Part shown: piece after piece, positions 41,605-49,711 of the stretch | Layout: each line of letters begins with the position of its first letter | Position numbering within the stretch: position 1 is the first letter of the stretch | Origin: Dyella caseinilytica | GTDB taxonomy: Bacteria > Pseudomonadota > Gammaproteobacteria > Xanthomonadales > Rhodanobacteraceae | Assembly (NCBI RefSeq): GCF_016865235.1 | Contig: NZ_CP064030.1 | Location: 992,001 to 1,056,000, forward strand | Direction of reading: 5' to 3' | Length of the DNA: 64,000 nt | Position numbers and translations under genes: made by a program | The notes under the pieces: generated by a model | Told to the model about the DNA's origin: nothing | The model's database searches: none | The model's input: only the letters and a program-made list of their open reading frames with translations

Positions 41605-41702
41605 GCGCGAGCGTGCGGGAAGGAAGCCGCGTTTTAAGCCATTTTTGCGAGGATGTTCGGCGGGAGCTGAGTGAGGTTATGGCCAGATTGGTGCATTGAA
41701 AT

Positions 41703-41716
41703 GTCTAAAATGGTGC
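41703..41716. promoter_or_regulatory. Upstream copy of candidate Rrf2-family site
   Basis: GTCTAAAATGGTGC matches the inverted complement of the promoter-proximal site (41767-41780) at 12 of 14 positions. It overlaps one of the possible NtrC half-sites. Confidence 0.45.
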
Positions 41717-41744
41717 AAACGTTCGGTGCCCGAAGGGCCTTGCG

Positions 41745-41780
41745 TTGACCCCAAAGCGCTTAATCTGTACCATTTTAGTC
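41745..41780 (+). promoter_or_regulatory. Candidate suf operon promoter with overlapping Rrf2/IscR-like site
   Basis: TTGACC (41745-41750), a 17-base spacer, then TACCAT (41768-41773). The -10 lies within GTACCATTTTAGTC (41767-41780), resembling sites bound by IscR-type Rrf2 regulators. Binding there would block the promoter, fitting autorepression by the first gene of the operon. Confidence 0.6.
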
Positions 41781-41802
41781 TGGATTAACGCGGTGCCTCC
41801 CC

Positions 41803-42264
41803 ATGTTCCGTGTCAGCCGACTGACCGATTACGCCACCGTGGTGATGACTTGCATCGCCGCGCACCCTGACGACGTCCTCAGCACAGCGCAGATTGCCGA
41901 AGAAACTCACCTGGAGTTGCCCACCGTCAGCAAACTGCTGAAATCGCTGGGGCATGCTGGGTTGGTGGATTCCTTCCGTGGCGTCAACGGCGGTTATCGC
42001 CTGGCGCGCCCGGCGCAGGACATCAGCGTCGCCGACATCGTCGAAGCGATGGAAGGGCCGCTGGGAATGACCGAATGCAGCATGAGCGAAGGCCATTGCG
42101 AACGCGAGTCGCAATGTGGCGTGCGCGGCAGCTGGCAACGCATCAACAACGTACTGGATAACGCGCTGCGCACGATGAGCCTGGCCGACATGCTGCGCCC
42201 CGCCGTGCACACCACCGCCGCCACCGTGGCGTTTACCGATTTGAAAAGCAGGACCGCACCATGA
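41803..42264 (+). CDS. Rrf2-family Fe-S-sensing regulator of the suf operon
   Basis: 153 residues. The winged helix (MFRVSRLTDYATVVMTCIA, AEETHLELPTVSKLLKSLGHAGLVDSFRGVNGGYRLAR) is followed by three cysteines, MTECSMSEGHCERESQCGVRGSW, the ligand set for a [2Fe-2S] or [4Fe-4S] cluster in IscR-like proteins. It matches the group annotated as SUF system regulator. The sufB ATG overlaps its last four bases. It probably represses the operon when cluster supply is adequate. Confidence 0.93.
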   Translation: MFRVSRLTDYATVVMTCIAAHPDDVLSTAQIAEETHLELPTVSKLLKSLGHAGLVDSFRGVNGGYRLARPAQDISVADIVEAMEGPLGMTECSMSEGHCERESQCGVRGSWQRINNVLDNALRTMSLADMLRPAVHTTAATVAFTDLKSRTAP

Positions 42265-43742
42265 CCATTGAGAGCACGACTGTCGATACCAATGGCTCCG
42301 CCGCACTGCGCGACAACACCGAAGTCGCTGCTGCGCTCGGTCGCCGTTATGAAGCCGGTTTCATCACCGACATCGAAACCGACAGCCTGCCGGCAGGCCT
42401 GTCCGAAGACATCGTGCGCCAGCTTTCCGCCCTGAAGGGCGAGCCGGAGTGGATGACCGAGTGGCGTCTGAAGGCCTATCGCCATTGGCTGACCATGCCG
42501 ACGCCACACTGGGCCAAGCTCAATATCGGCCCGATCGATTTTCAGGCGATCAGCTACTACGCCTCGCCCAAGAATCGACCGAAGTCACTGGACGACGTCG
42601 ATCCCAAACTGTTGGAAGCCTACGACAAACTCGGTGTTCCACTGCACGAGCGCGCCAAGCTGGCCGGCGTGGCGGTGGATGCGGTGTTTGATTCGGTTTC
42701 CGTCGGCACCACGTTCCGCAAAGAACTGGCCGAAGTCGGTGTGATCTTCTGCTCGATGAGCGAAGCCATCAAGGAACACCCGGAGCTGGTGCAGAAATAC
42801 CTCGGCAGCGTGGTGCCCGTCGGCGACAACTACTTCGCCGCGTTGAACTCGGCGGTGTTCTCTGACGGCTCGTTCGTGTTCATTCCCAAGGGCGTACGTT
42901 GCCCGATGGAACTGTCCACTTACTTCCGCATCAACGCGGGCCACACCGGCCAGTTCGAGCGCACTCTGATCATCGCGGAAGAGGGCGCTTCGGTGTCCTA
43001 TCTCGAAGGTTGTACGGCGCCGATGCGCGACGAGAATCAGCTGCATGCGGCCGTGGTGGAACTGGTCGTGCTGGAAAAGGCGAATATCAAGTATTCGACC
43101 GTGCAGAACTGGTATCCGGGCGACGAAAACGGCGTCGGCGGTATCTACAACTTCGTCACCAAGCGCGGCGATTGTCGCGGCGACGACTCCAAGATTTCCT
43201 GGACCCAGGTGGAAACCGGTTCGGCCATCACCTGGAAGTACCCAAGCTGCGTGCTGCGTGGCGATCGCTCGGTGGGCGAGTTCTACTCCGTCGCGCTCAC
43301 TCATCATCGTCAGCAGGCCGATACCGGCACCAAGATGATCCACATCGGCAAGGGCACCAAGTCCAAGATCGTATCCAAGGGCATCAGCGCTGGCCGTAGT
43401 TCCAACAGCTATCGCGGCCTGGTGAAGGTGGAGAAAGGCGCGGAAGGCGCGCGCAATTACACCCAGTGCGATTCGCTGCTGATCGGCAAGCAATGCGGCG
43501 CACACACCTTCCCGTACATGGAAGTGAAAAATCCTAGCGCGATCGTTGAGCACGAAGCGACCACCTCGAAGATTTCCGACGACCAGCTCTTCTACTGCCT
43601 GTCGCGTGGCATCGGCGAGGAAGACGCGGTGTCGATGATCGTCGATGGCTTCTGCAAGCAAGTCTTCCGCGAGCTGCCGATGGAGTTCGCTGTTGAAGCG
43701 AAGAAGTTGCTGGAAATCTCGCTGGAAGGAGCGGTCGGATGA
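42261..43742 (+). CDS. sufB: Fe-S cluster assembly protein SufB
   Basis: 493 residues, standard. It has the N-terminal helical region, then the beta-helix core with RTLIIAEEGASVSYLEGCTAP, the conserved Cys in that loop, KYSTVQNWYPGDENGVGGIYNFVTKRG and SSNSYRGLVKV, and C-terminal EHEATTSKISDDQLFYCLSRG. SufB with SufC2 and SufD forms the scaffold on which clusters are built. It is translationally coupled to the regulator upstream and the LprI-like gene downstream (both ATGA overlaps). Confidence 0.98.
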   Translation: MTIESTTVDTNGSAALRDNTEVAAALGRRYEAGFITDIETDSLPAGLSEDIVRQLSALKGEPEWMTEWRLKAYRHWLTMPTPHWAKLNIGPIDFQAISYYASPKNRPKSLDDVDPKLLEAYDKLGVPLHERAKLAGVAVDAVFDSVSVGTTFRKELAEVGVIFCSMSEAIKEHPELVQKYLGSVVPVGDNYFAALNSAVFSDGSFVFIPKGVRCPMELSTYFRINAGHTGQFERTLIIAEEGASVSYLEGCTAPMRDENQLHAAVVELVVLEKANIKYSTVQNWYPGDENGVGGIYNFVTKRGDCRGDDSKISWTQVETGSAITWKYPSCVLRGDRSVGEFYSVALTHHRQQADTGTKMIHIGKGTKSKIVSKGISAGRSSNSYRGLVKVEKGAEGARNYTQCDSLLIGKQCGAHTFPYMEVKNPSAIVEHEATTSKISDDQLFYCLSRGIGEEDAVSMIVDGFCKQVFRELPMEFAVEAKKLLEISLEGAVG

Positions 43743-44215
43743 AATCTTCGACGAAGGCGTGGATGGTGGTGGTTGCACTGGCGCTCAGTGGCAGCGCCAT
43801 CGCCGGGACGGCGCTCGCCGCGGCTTCGACGACGGCGTCGGCATCGAGCGGCGACAAGTGCATGGACAATGCACAGTCGCAAGGGGCCATGAACGAGTGC
43901 GCCTCCAATAGCTATGGCGCCGCGGACAAAGAGCTCAACCAGGTCTACCAGCAGGTACTGCGCAAGTACGCGAAGGACACAGTGTTCGTGGCCAAGCTCA
44001 AAGCCGCACAGAAAGCCTGGCTGACCTTTCGCGATGCGGAACTTGCCGCGCGCTTCCCCGATAGCGACATCACCAACTACGGCAGCGTCTACCCGATGTG
44101 CGTCAACAACGAGCTTGAGGCGATGACGCGTAAGCGCACCGAAGAGCTGCGTGCGTGGCTGAAGGGCACCGAAGAAGGTGATGTTTGCGCCGGTTCCTAC
44201 AGCCCCAACAGCTGA
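43739..44215 (+). CDS. LprI-like (DUF1311) secreted protein inside the suf operon
   Basis: 158 residues with a signal peptide (about residues 1-28, ending TALAA). The mature protein has the LprI/DUF1311 features CMDNAQSQGAMNECASNSYGAADKELNQVYQQVL and KAAQKAWLTFRDAELAARF..., with four cysteines (about residues 41, 54, and two near the C-terminus) likely forming disulfides. Family members include the M. tuberculosis lysozyme inhibitor LprI. It overlaps the sufB stop by four bases and precedes sufC, splitting the usual sufB-sufC order. A secreted envelope protein has no known part in cytoplasmic Fe-S assembly, so this placement is odd. Confidence 0.88.
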   Translation: MKSSTKAWMVVVALALSGSAIAGTALAAASTTASASSGDKCMDNAQSQGAMNECASNSYGAADKELNQVYQQVLRKYAKDTVFVAKLKAAQKAWLTFRDAELAARFPDSDITNYGSVYPMCVNNELEAMTRKRTEELRAWLKGTEEGDVCAGSYSPNS

Positions 44216-44267
44216 TAACGATCAACGAAATATCGCGGTGTCGTCGGACACCGCTTCAGGAAACGAC

Positions 44268-45017
44268 ATGCTGAAGATCGAAAACCTGCACGCCCGCGTC
44301 GAGGGCAAGGACATCCTCAAGGGGCTCAGCCTCACCGTGAACCCGGGCGAGGTGCATGCCATCATGGGGCCGAACGGTGCCGGCAAGTCCACGCTGGGCA
44401 ATGTGCTGTCCGGTCGCGAAGGTTATGAGGTGACCGAAGGCTCGGTGATTTTCGAGGGACGCGATTTGCTCGCGTTGGAACCGGAAGAGCGCGCTGCGGC
44501 GGGTGTATTCCTGGCGTTCCAGTACCCGGTGGAAATTCCCGGGGTGAACAACACTTATTTCCTGCGTGCCGCACTCAATGCACAGCGCAAACAGCGTGGA
44601 GAGCCGGAGCTGGATTCCATGCAGTTCCTCAAGTTGGTGCGCGAGAAGCTGAAGATCATGCAGATCTCCGACGAACTGCTGCACCGCGCCGTCAACGAAG
44701 GTTTCTCCGGCGGCGAAAAGAAGCGCAACGAGATTTTCCAGATGGCGGTGCTTGAACCGAAGCTGGCGATCCTCGATGAAACCGACTCAGGCCTGGACAT
44801 CGACGCACTCAAGCAGGTGTCGCAAGGCGTGAACGCGCTGCGTTCGCCGGATCGTTCCTTCCTGGTGATCACCCACTATCAGCGTCTTCTGGATTACATC
44901 GAGCCGGATTTCGTGCACGTGCTGGCCGATGGCCGCATTGTCGAAAGTGGCGACAAGGCGCTGGCGCTGAAGCTGGAAGAACATGGCTACGCCTGGGTCA
45001 ATGAGGCAAGTGCATGA
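44268..45017 (+). CDS. sufC: Fe-S cluster assembly ATPase SufC
   Basis: 249 residues from ATG 44268 (MLKIENLHARVEGKDILKGL). It has Walker A GPNGAGKST, signature FSGGEKKRNEIFQMAVL and Walker B LAILDETDSGLDIDAL, the SufC-specific set. The frame upstream to 44178 is shadow of the preceding gene. It powers conformational change of the SufBCD scaffold. sufD overlaps by four bases. Confidence 0.98.
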   Translation: MLKIENLHARVEGKDILKGLSLTVNPGEVHAIMGPNGAGKSTLGNVLSGREGYEVTEGSVIFEGRDLLALEPEERAAAGVFLAFQYPVEIPGVNNTYFLRAALNAQRKQRGEPELDSMQFLKLVREKLKIMQISDELLHRAVNEGFSGGEKKRNEIFQMAVLEPKLAILDETDSGLDIDALKQVSQGVNALRSPDRSFLVITHYQRLLDYIEPDFVHVLADGRIVESGDKALALKLEEHGYAWVNEASA

Positions 45018-46324
45018 GCTCGTCCGCGCCGCTTCCTTTTATTGAAGGTCTGCGCGACGCCGCGAGCTTGCGCCTACCCGGCAGCGGGCGAGCGTGGCTG
45101 GACGCCGCGCGCCGTGAAAACCTTGAAGCTTTCATCGCCGCGGGCTTACCCGATACCCGCGCCGAAGCGTGGAAGTACACCGCGCTGCGTGCGCTGGGCC
45201 AGCGCCGGTTTGCGCTGGGCGATCCTGCTGCCGCCACGCATGCCATCGACACGCATGTGCTGAAACTTCCCGGCGTGGATGGGCCGCGCCTGGTATTCGT
45301 CAACGGCGTGTTTCGCGCAGACTTGTCGCGGCTTGAAGCGCTGCCGGCTGGCCTTACGCTGCAGCCGCTCTCGCAGGTGCTGGAGCAAGATCCGGAGCCG
45401 CTGCGTTTTTCGCTCAGCCGCCATTACCGTGAAACCGGTGATATCTTCGCGCGCCTTAACGCGGCGCTGGCCGGGGATGGTGTCGTGTTGCGTGTTGCCG
45501 CAAACGCGCGCATCAACAAGCCGGTACAGATCTGCTTCGTCGGTGCGCCGGCGCAAAATGATCTGGCCTGGCATGCGCGCAATGTGATTGAACTGGGTGA
45601 GGGCGCCAAGCTCGATCTGGTCGAGCATCACCTTTACAGCGCTCCACATAAGCACCTGGGCACCCTGGTCACCGATATCGTGCTGCAGAATGGTGCCCAT
45701 CTTCAGCATGTATTGCTTCAGAACGCGGGTGAGGACAGCACGCTGATCCGCCGTGGCAGCCTGCACCTTGGTGCGAAGTCGCAGGCCACGATGCATGTGC
45801 TGGAACTGGGCGGCGCGCTGACGCGCCACGATCTGCATGCCGAACTGCGCGGCGACGAGGCGCGATTCGACACCCGCGGTGTGTTCGTGCTGCGCGGGCG
45901 TCAGCATGTGGATACGCAGTTGTCGATTCGCCATCAGGCGCTCAATACCGCTTCGGAATCGATCTGGCGCGGCGTGGCCGACGAGCGTTCACGCGGCGTG
46001 TTCCGTGGCGCCATCGTGGTGGCTGAAGGTGCGGATGGCGCCGACGCCAGTCTCAGCAACAAGAATCTGCTGCTGTCCTCGCTGGCCGAGATCGACACTA
46101 AGCCAGAGCTGGAAATCTATGCCGATGAAGTGAAGGCCGCGCACGGGGCCACTGTTGGTCAGCTTGACGAACGCGCGCTGTTCTACCTGCGTTCGCGCGG
46201 TTTGCCACAGGCTGAAGCGCGTGCACTGCTTACGGCGGCATTTTGCCGAGCGGTGTTTGCTTCGCTGCCGAACGAAACCCTGCGCGATTATTTTTCCGAA
46301 GCGCTGCTCGCGCATCTGCCCTGA
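45014..46324 (+). CDS. sufD: Fe-S cluster assembly protein SufD
   Basis: 436 residues. The N-terminal helical part contains the typical TRAEAWKYTALRAL, and the beta-helix is followed by EIYADEVKAAHGATVGQLDERALFYLRSRGLPQAEARALL, the near-universal SufD C-terminal signature. It pairs with SufB through the beta-helix edges. It begins on the stop of sufC. Confidence 0.97.
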   Translation: MSSSAPLPFIEGLRDAASLRLPGSGRAWLDAARRENLEAFIAAGLPDTRAEAWKYTALRALGQRRFALGDPAAATHAIDTHVLKLPGVDGPRLVFVNGVFRADLSRLEALPAGLTLQPLSQVLEQDPEPLRFSLSRHYRETGDIFARLNAALAGDGVVLRVAANARINKPVQICFVGAPAQNDLAWHARNVIELGEGAKLDLVEHHLYSAPHKHLGTLVTDIVLQNGAHLQHVLLQNAGEDSTLIRRGSLHLGAKSQATMHVLELGGALTRHDLHAELRGDEARFDTRGVFVLRGRQHVDTQLSIRHQALNTASESIWRGVADERSRGVFRGAIVVAEGADGADASLSNKNLLLSSLAEIDTKPELEIYADEVKAAHGATVGQLDERALFYLRSRGLPQAEARALLTAAFCRAVFASLPNETLRDYFSEALLAHLP

Positions 46325-46332
46325 ATCACATC

Positions 46333-47580
46333 ATGAACGCCAAGCCCAGCCATCCTTCCGTCGACTTCGATGTACAGCGCGTCCGCTTGGATTTTCCGTT
46401 GCTGTCACGCACCGTGCACGGCAAGCCGTTGGTGTATTTCGATAACGCCAACACCAGCCAGAAGCCGCTGTCGGTGATTGAAGCGGTGGATCGTCATTAC
46501 CGCGAGCACAATGCCAACGTCGCGCGTGCGGTGCATCAGTTGGGCGAGGAAGCCACTGCGGCATACGAAAGCGCACGCGACAAGCTGGCGGCTTTCATCA
46601 ACGCCGGTTCGCGCAACGACGTGGTGCTGACTTCGGGCACGACGCAATCCATGAATCTGGTGGCCTACAGCTACGCGTTGCCGCGCCTGCAGCCGGGCGA
46701 CGCGATCGTCACCACGGTGATGGAGCATCACGCCAACATCGTGCCGTGGCAGCTGGTGGCGGCGCGCAGCGGTGCGACAGTCAAGGCCGCGCCGATCGAT
46801 CAGCGCGGTGAATTGATCCTGGAGAAGTTCTTCGAGCTGTTGACGCCGGAAGTGAAGCTCGCCTGCGTCACGCATGTTTCCAACGTGCTCGGCACGGTGA
46901 ACCCGGTGCGTGAGATCGCTCGCGAATGCCGCCGCCGTGGCATTCCGCTGCTGGTGGATGGCTCGCAGGCAATGCCGCACCGCCCGGTAGACGTGCAGGC
47001 ACTCGGCTGCGATTTCTACGCCATCACCGGCCATAAGATGCTCGCGCCGACCGGCACCGGAGCGCTGTGGGCGAAGCGGGAACACCTGCAATCCATGCCA
47101 CCGTTCTTCGGTGGCGGCGAGATGATTCGCGAAGTGCGCTTCGATGGCACCACCTTTGCCGATCCGCCGCACAAGTTCGAAGCCGGTACCCCCAACATCG
47201 CCGGTTTTGCCGGTGTCGGTGCGGCCATCGACTACATCCAGTCGCTCGGTTTCGAAGCGACCCGCGCGTGGGAGCACGAATTGCTTACCTACGCCACGGA
47301 GCGCTTGCGCGAGATCCCGGGGCTACGCATCTTTGGTGAAGCGGCCGACAAGGAGCCGGTCATCTCCTTCCTGATCGAGGGTGCGCAGGCCACCGACCTG
47401 GCCACCTTGCTGGATCTGGAAGGCGTGGCGGTGCGTTCGGGTCATCACTGTGCACACCCATTGATGCAGTTCTATGGCGTGCCGGCTACGCTGCGCGCCT
47501 CGCTTGCGTTCTACAACACCCGTGAAGAAGTCGATGCTTTCATTGCCGCTTTGTTGAAGGTGCGCAAGTTGCTGCTCTGA
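46333..47580 (+). CDS. sufS: Cysteine desulfurase SufS
   Basis: 415 residues from ATG 46333 (the frame is open upstream into sufD). Class V aminotransferase fold: YFDNANTSQKPLSVIEA, DVVLTSGTTQSMNLVAYSY, VDGSQAMPHRPVDVQALGCDFYAITGHKMLAPTGTGALW with the PLP-Lys, and the catalytic Cys in VRSGHHCAHPLMQF near residue 373. It removes sulfur from cysteine for cluster assembly. No sufE or sufA follows in this window, so the sulfur acceptor must be elsewhere. Confidence 0.97.
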   Translation: MNAKPSHPSVDFDVQRVRLDFPLLSRTVHGKPLVYFDNANTSQKPLSVIEAVDRHYREHNANVARAVHQLGEEATAAYESARDKLAAFINAGSRNDVVLTSGTTQSMNLVAYSYALPRLQPGDAIVTTVMEHHANIVPWQLVAARSGATVKAAPIDQRGELILEKFFELLTPEVKLACVTHVSNVLGTVNPVREIARECRRRGIPLLVDGSQAMPHRPVDVQALGCDFYAITGHKMLAPTGTGALWAKREHLQSMPPFFGGGEMIREVRFDGTTFADPPHKFEAGTPNIAGFAGVGAAIDYIQSLGFEATRAWEHELLTYATERLREIPGLRIFGEAADKEPVISFLIEGAQATDLATLLDLEGVAVRSGHHCAHPLMQFYGVPATLRASLAFYNTREEVDAFIAALLKVRKLLL

Positions 47581-47603
47581 CTCAAGCGCAGGGTTGTAGT
47601 GTG

Positions 47604-48065
47604 CTAACGCAACCCGTGATGGTGCGGAGGGTTGTGGTGAGGTGTGAGTTTGCCCAATACGGCCGGCAGGACCATGCAAGCGACGAGCGCCAGCAGCCAC
47701 GGGTTCGTCAGTTGATAAGATTTCACCGCCGCCTGCCCAAGTTGCAGCCACTCAGGGCCACACATCACCGCCAGCCCCACCATCATGGCGCACAGCGCGC
47801 CGAGCAGTACGCTGCTCAGCCAGAGCTCCGGCTGCCTATCACTGGCCGAACGTCGTTTGACCCTGAGTGCCATCTGGATGGCGAAGTCGTCCGGTAGCTG
47901 CAGGTCCAGGGGTTCCCGCAGTGCCCGCGTTACGGCGCGGTAGCGTTGCAGCTTCGCGTCGTCTTCTGGGCCTAGTCCGAACCGCTCCGCCTGCAGCGCC
48001 CGTTCCTGCAGGGTCCATTCGCGCTCGTCGACAGGGTCGTGGGGCGGTTGGGGTGAATGGGTCAT
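47604..48065 (-). CDS. Membrane protein in the ECF sigma operon, candidate anti-sigma factor
   Basis: 153 residues. The N-terminal 70 residues are soluble and charged (EREWTLQERALQAERFGLGPEDDAKLQRYRAVTRALREPL), followed by two membrane helices at about 80-105 and 120-140 and a His-rich tail (LTPHHNPPHHHGLR). There is no zinc-binding HxxxCxxC motif of ZAS anti-sigma factors. Its position, overlapping the sigma gene by four bases and downstream, is where anti-sigma factors normally lie. The call rests on position. The His-rich end could bind metal. Confidence 0.72.
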   Translation of the reverse strand: MTHSPQPPHDPVDEREWTLQERALQAERFGLGPEDDAKLQRYRAVTRALREPLDLQLPDDFAIQMALRVKRRSASDRQPELWLSSVLLGALCAMMVGLAVMCGPEWLQLGQAAVKSYQLTNPWLLALVACMVLPAVLGKLTPHHNPPHHHGLR

Positions 48066-48634
48066 GAGGGTACTCCTTGCACGGATTCCAGCACTTTGCG
48101 CAGGCCAAGGCGGGAACGGAACAGATGGCTCTTGATGGTGCCGTTGGCGAGGCCGGTGATGCCGGCTATGTCCTCGATCGATAGTTCATCGAGATGATAG
48201 AGCGTCAACACAGTACGTTGCATGGGGGGCAGCGCTTCGATCGCAGCATGCAGATGTCCGGCCATTTCGCTGCTGGCGTAGGCCGATTCGAGGTCGAAGC
48301 CGTCGCCAATGTTCTCCACCAGGCTGGACATATCCTCGTCGGCGCCCAGGTCGACCACGGCGATACGTTTGCGTTCCAGATGGCGAAGGGCAATGGTGTA
48401 GGCGACCCGGCCTATCCATGATTTGAGCGTACTTTCAAAACGGTACTGATGCAGGCTCTGATGCACGCGCAGGAAGGTTTCCTGGCAAAGGTCGCGGGCA
48501 TCTTCCGGGTGCCGGACCATGCGGTAGATGATGTGCCAGCACAGCGCCTGATACTCGCGCACGAGGCGTTCGAACGCACCGGGGGCATTCGCCAGTACGG
48601 CTTCGACGAGCGGACGATCCGGGTGTTTGCTCAT
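48062..48634 (-). CDS. RNA polymerase sigma factor, ECF family
   Basis: 190 residues from ATG 48634 (MSKHPDRPLVEAVLANAPGAF); an ATG at 48661 lies inside the predicted promoter. Region 2 is FERLVREYQALCWHIIYRMVRHPEDARDLCQETFLRVHQSLHQYRFESTLKSWIGRVAY and region 4 is ALPPMQRTVLTLYHLDELSIEDIAGITGLANGTIKSHLFRSRLGLRKVL. An extracytoplasmic-function (sigma-24-like) factor. The dyad at 48662-48726 gives it and the divergent gene matching ECF-type promoters, suggesting that it controls itself. Confidence 0.94.
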   Translation of the reverse strand: MSKHPDRPLVEAVLANAPGAFERLVREYQALCWHIIYRMVRHPEDARDLCQETFLRVHQSLHQYRFESTLKSWIGRVAYTIALRHLERKRIAVVDLGADEDMSSLVENIGDGFDLESAYASSEMAGHLHAAIEALPPMQRTVLTLYHLDELSIEDIAGITGLANGTIKSHLFRSRLGLRKVLESVQGVPS

Positions 48635-48661
48635 GCGGCGCGGGTTCCATGACACCTGCAT

Positions 48662-48726
48662 AGATACGGCCGGGGTTATCCTGGTTGCAGCTCCCGATTG
48701 CAACCAGTATGAGCCTGGTCGTATCT
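48662..48726. promoter_or_regulatory. Symmetric divergent promoter pair, probably ECF-sigma dependent
   Basis: A 65-base dyad with 28-base arms matching at 23 of 28 positions and a 9-base centre. Each arm, read outward, is TGCAACC-N14-CGTATCT, which fits an ECF -35 (xGxAAC) and -10 (CGTA). One promoter faces the sigma gene (ATG 48634), the other the membrane-protein gene (GTG 48774). Confidence 0.7.
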
Positions 48727-48773
48727 CTGTGATCACAAGCCCCTCCTGGGTACCTCGACTTCCGGAGAAAAAC

Positions 48774-49115
48774 GTGAACTTGGATGATCTTCACCTTGTC
48801 CCGATAGTGCTCTTTGTTTGCGTGACGTTTTGCATCACCTACGTCATCAGGCTACTGGTCGATGCGCGGATACGCCTCAAGATGCTCGAATCCAGTTCGA
48901 AGGAGCTTATCGAATCGATCGTACAGCGAGAGCAGCATCTTCGCCGGATGGCCTCCCTGCGCTGGGGCATCGTGCTCGCTGCCGAGGCGCTGGCGTTTGG
49001 AGCGATCCAGTATGCGGGCTGGACCACCGTCACCCCTGGTGTGGTTGCCTTGCTGATCGGCGCCTTCGGATTTGGCTCGCTGATTTTCTTCGCTGTCTCG
49101 CGCCGCCTTGGCTGA
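48774..49115 (+). CDS. Small membrane protein divergent from the ECF sigma gene
   Basis: 113 residues from GTG 48774, preceded by CGGAGAAAA. A membrane helix near residues 8-28 (PIVLFVCVTFCITYVIRLLV) is followed by a charged helical segment (KMLESSSKELIESIVQREQHLRR) and two more helices at about 62-80 and 86-107. The layout resembles small inner-membrane proteins found beside ECF sigma factors in this order, but I do not recognise a defined family. It shares the symmetric promoter with the sigma gene and is a likely member of its regulon. Confidence 0.75.
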   Translation: MNLDDLHLVPIVLFVCVTFCITYVIRLLVDARIRLKMLESSSKELIESIVQREQHLRRMASLRWGIVLAAEALAFGAIQYAGWTTVTPGVVALLIGAFGFGSLIFFAVSRRLG

Positions 49116-49162
49116 GCCAGGGGGAGCTGGCATGCCTTTCTGCGGCTGCTTATCATCTAAGG

Positions 49163-49711
49163 ATGACTGCAGATACCACTCCCATCTTCCGCCTCGCCGT
49201 CAGCGCCGATGTCGAGGCGATCGTCGCCCTGGTCGAGTCCGCCTATCGCGGCGAATCCGGCCTGCGCGGCTGGACGACTGAAACCCATTTGCTGGATGGT
49301 CGCCGCACCGATGCCAGCTTGGTTGCTGAATTGTTGAATGCACCGGATGGCGCCGTATTGCTGGCGCTCGAAGGCGATGTACTGCTCGCCTGCTGCCACA
49401 TCGAAAAGCACGGGCAATCTGCCTACTTCGGCATGTTTGCCGTCAGTCCGGCCCGGCAAAACGCGGGGCTGGGCAAGCAGGTGCTGGCCGAAGCCGAGCG
49501 CTACGCGCGAGATGTCTGGCAGTGCGCCGCCATGCACATGAAGGTGATCGACGCGCGCAGCGAACTGATCGCTTGGTACGAGCGGCGCGGCTACCGGCGT
49601 ACCGGCGAATACTCACCGTTCCCTTATGGCAATGAGCGCTTCGGCATTCCGCGCCGCGACGATCTGCGCTTTGAACTGATGATCAAGCCCTTTTCGGAAG
49701 TAACCGCATGA
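49163..49711 (+). CDS. GNAT-family N-acetyltransferase
   Basis: 182 residues from ATG 49163. The GNAT fold is seen in FRLAVSADVEAIVALVESAYRG at the start, FGMFAVSPARQNAGLGKQVLAEAERYAR as the acetyl-CoA loop (Q/R-x-x-G-x-G/A pattern) and MKVIDARSELIAWYERRGYRRTGEYSPFPYG as the C-terminal part. Substrate unknown. The Rieske ferredoxin gene overlaps its stop by four bases. Confidence 0.9.
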   Translation: MTADTTPIFRLAVSADVEAIVALVESAYRGESGLRGWTTETHLLDGRRTDASLVAELLNAPDGAVLLALEGDVLLACCHIEKHGQSAYFGMFAVSPARQNAGLGKQVLAEAERYARDVWQCAAMHMKVIDARSELIAWYERRGYRRTGEYSPFPYGNERFGIPRRDDLRFELMIKPFSEVTA

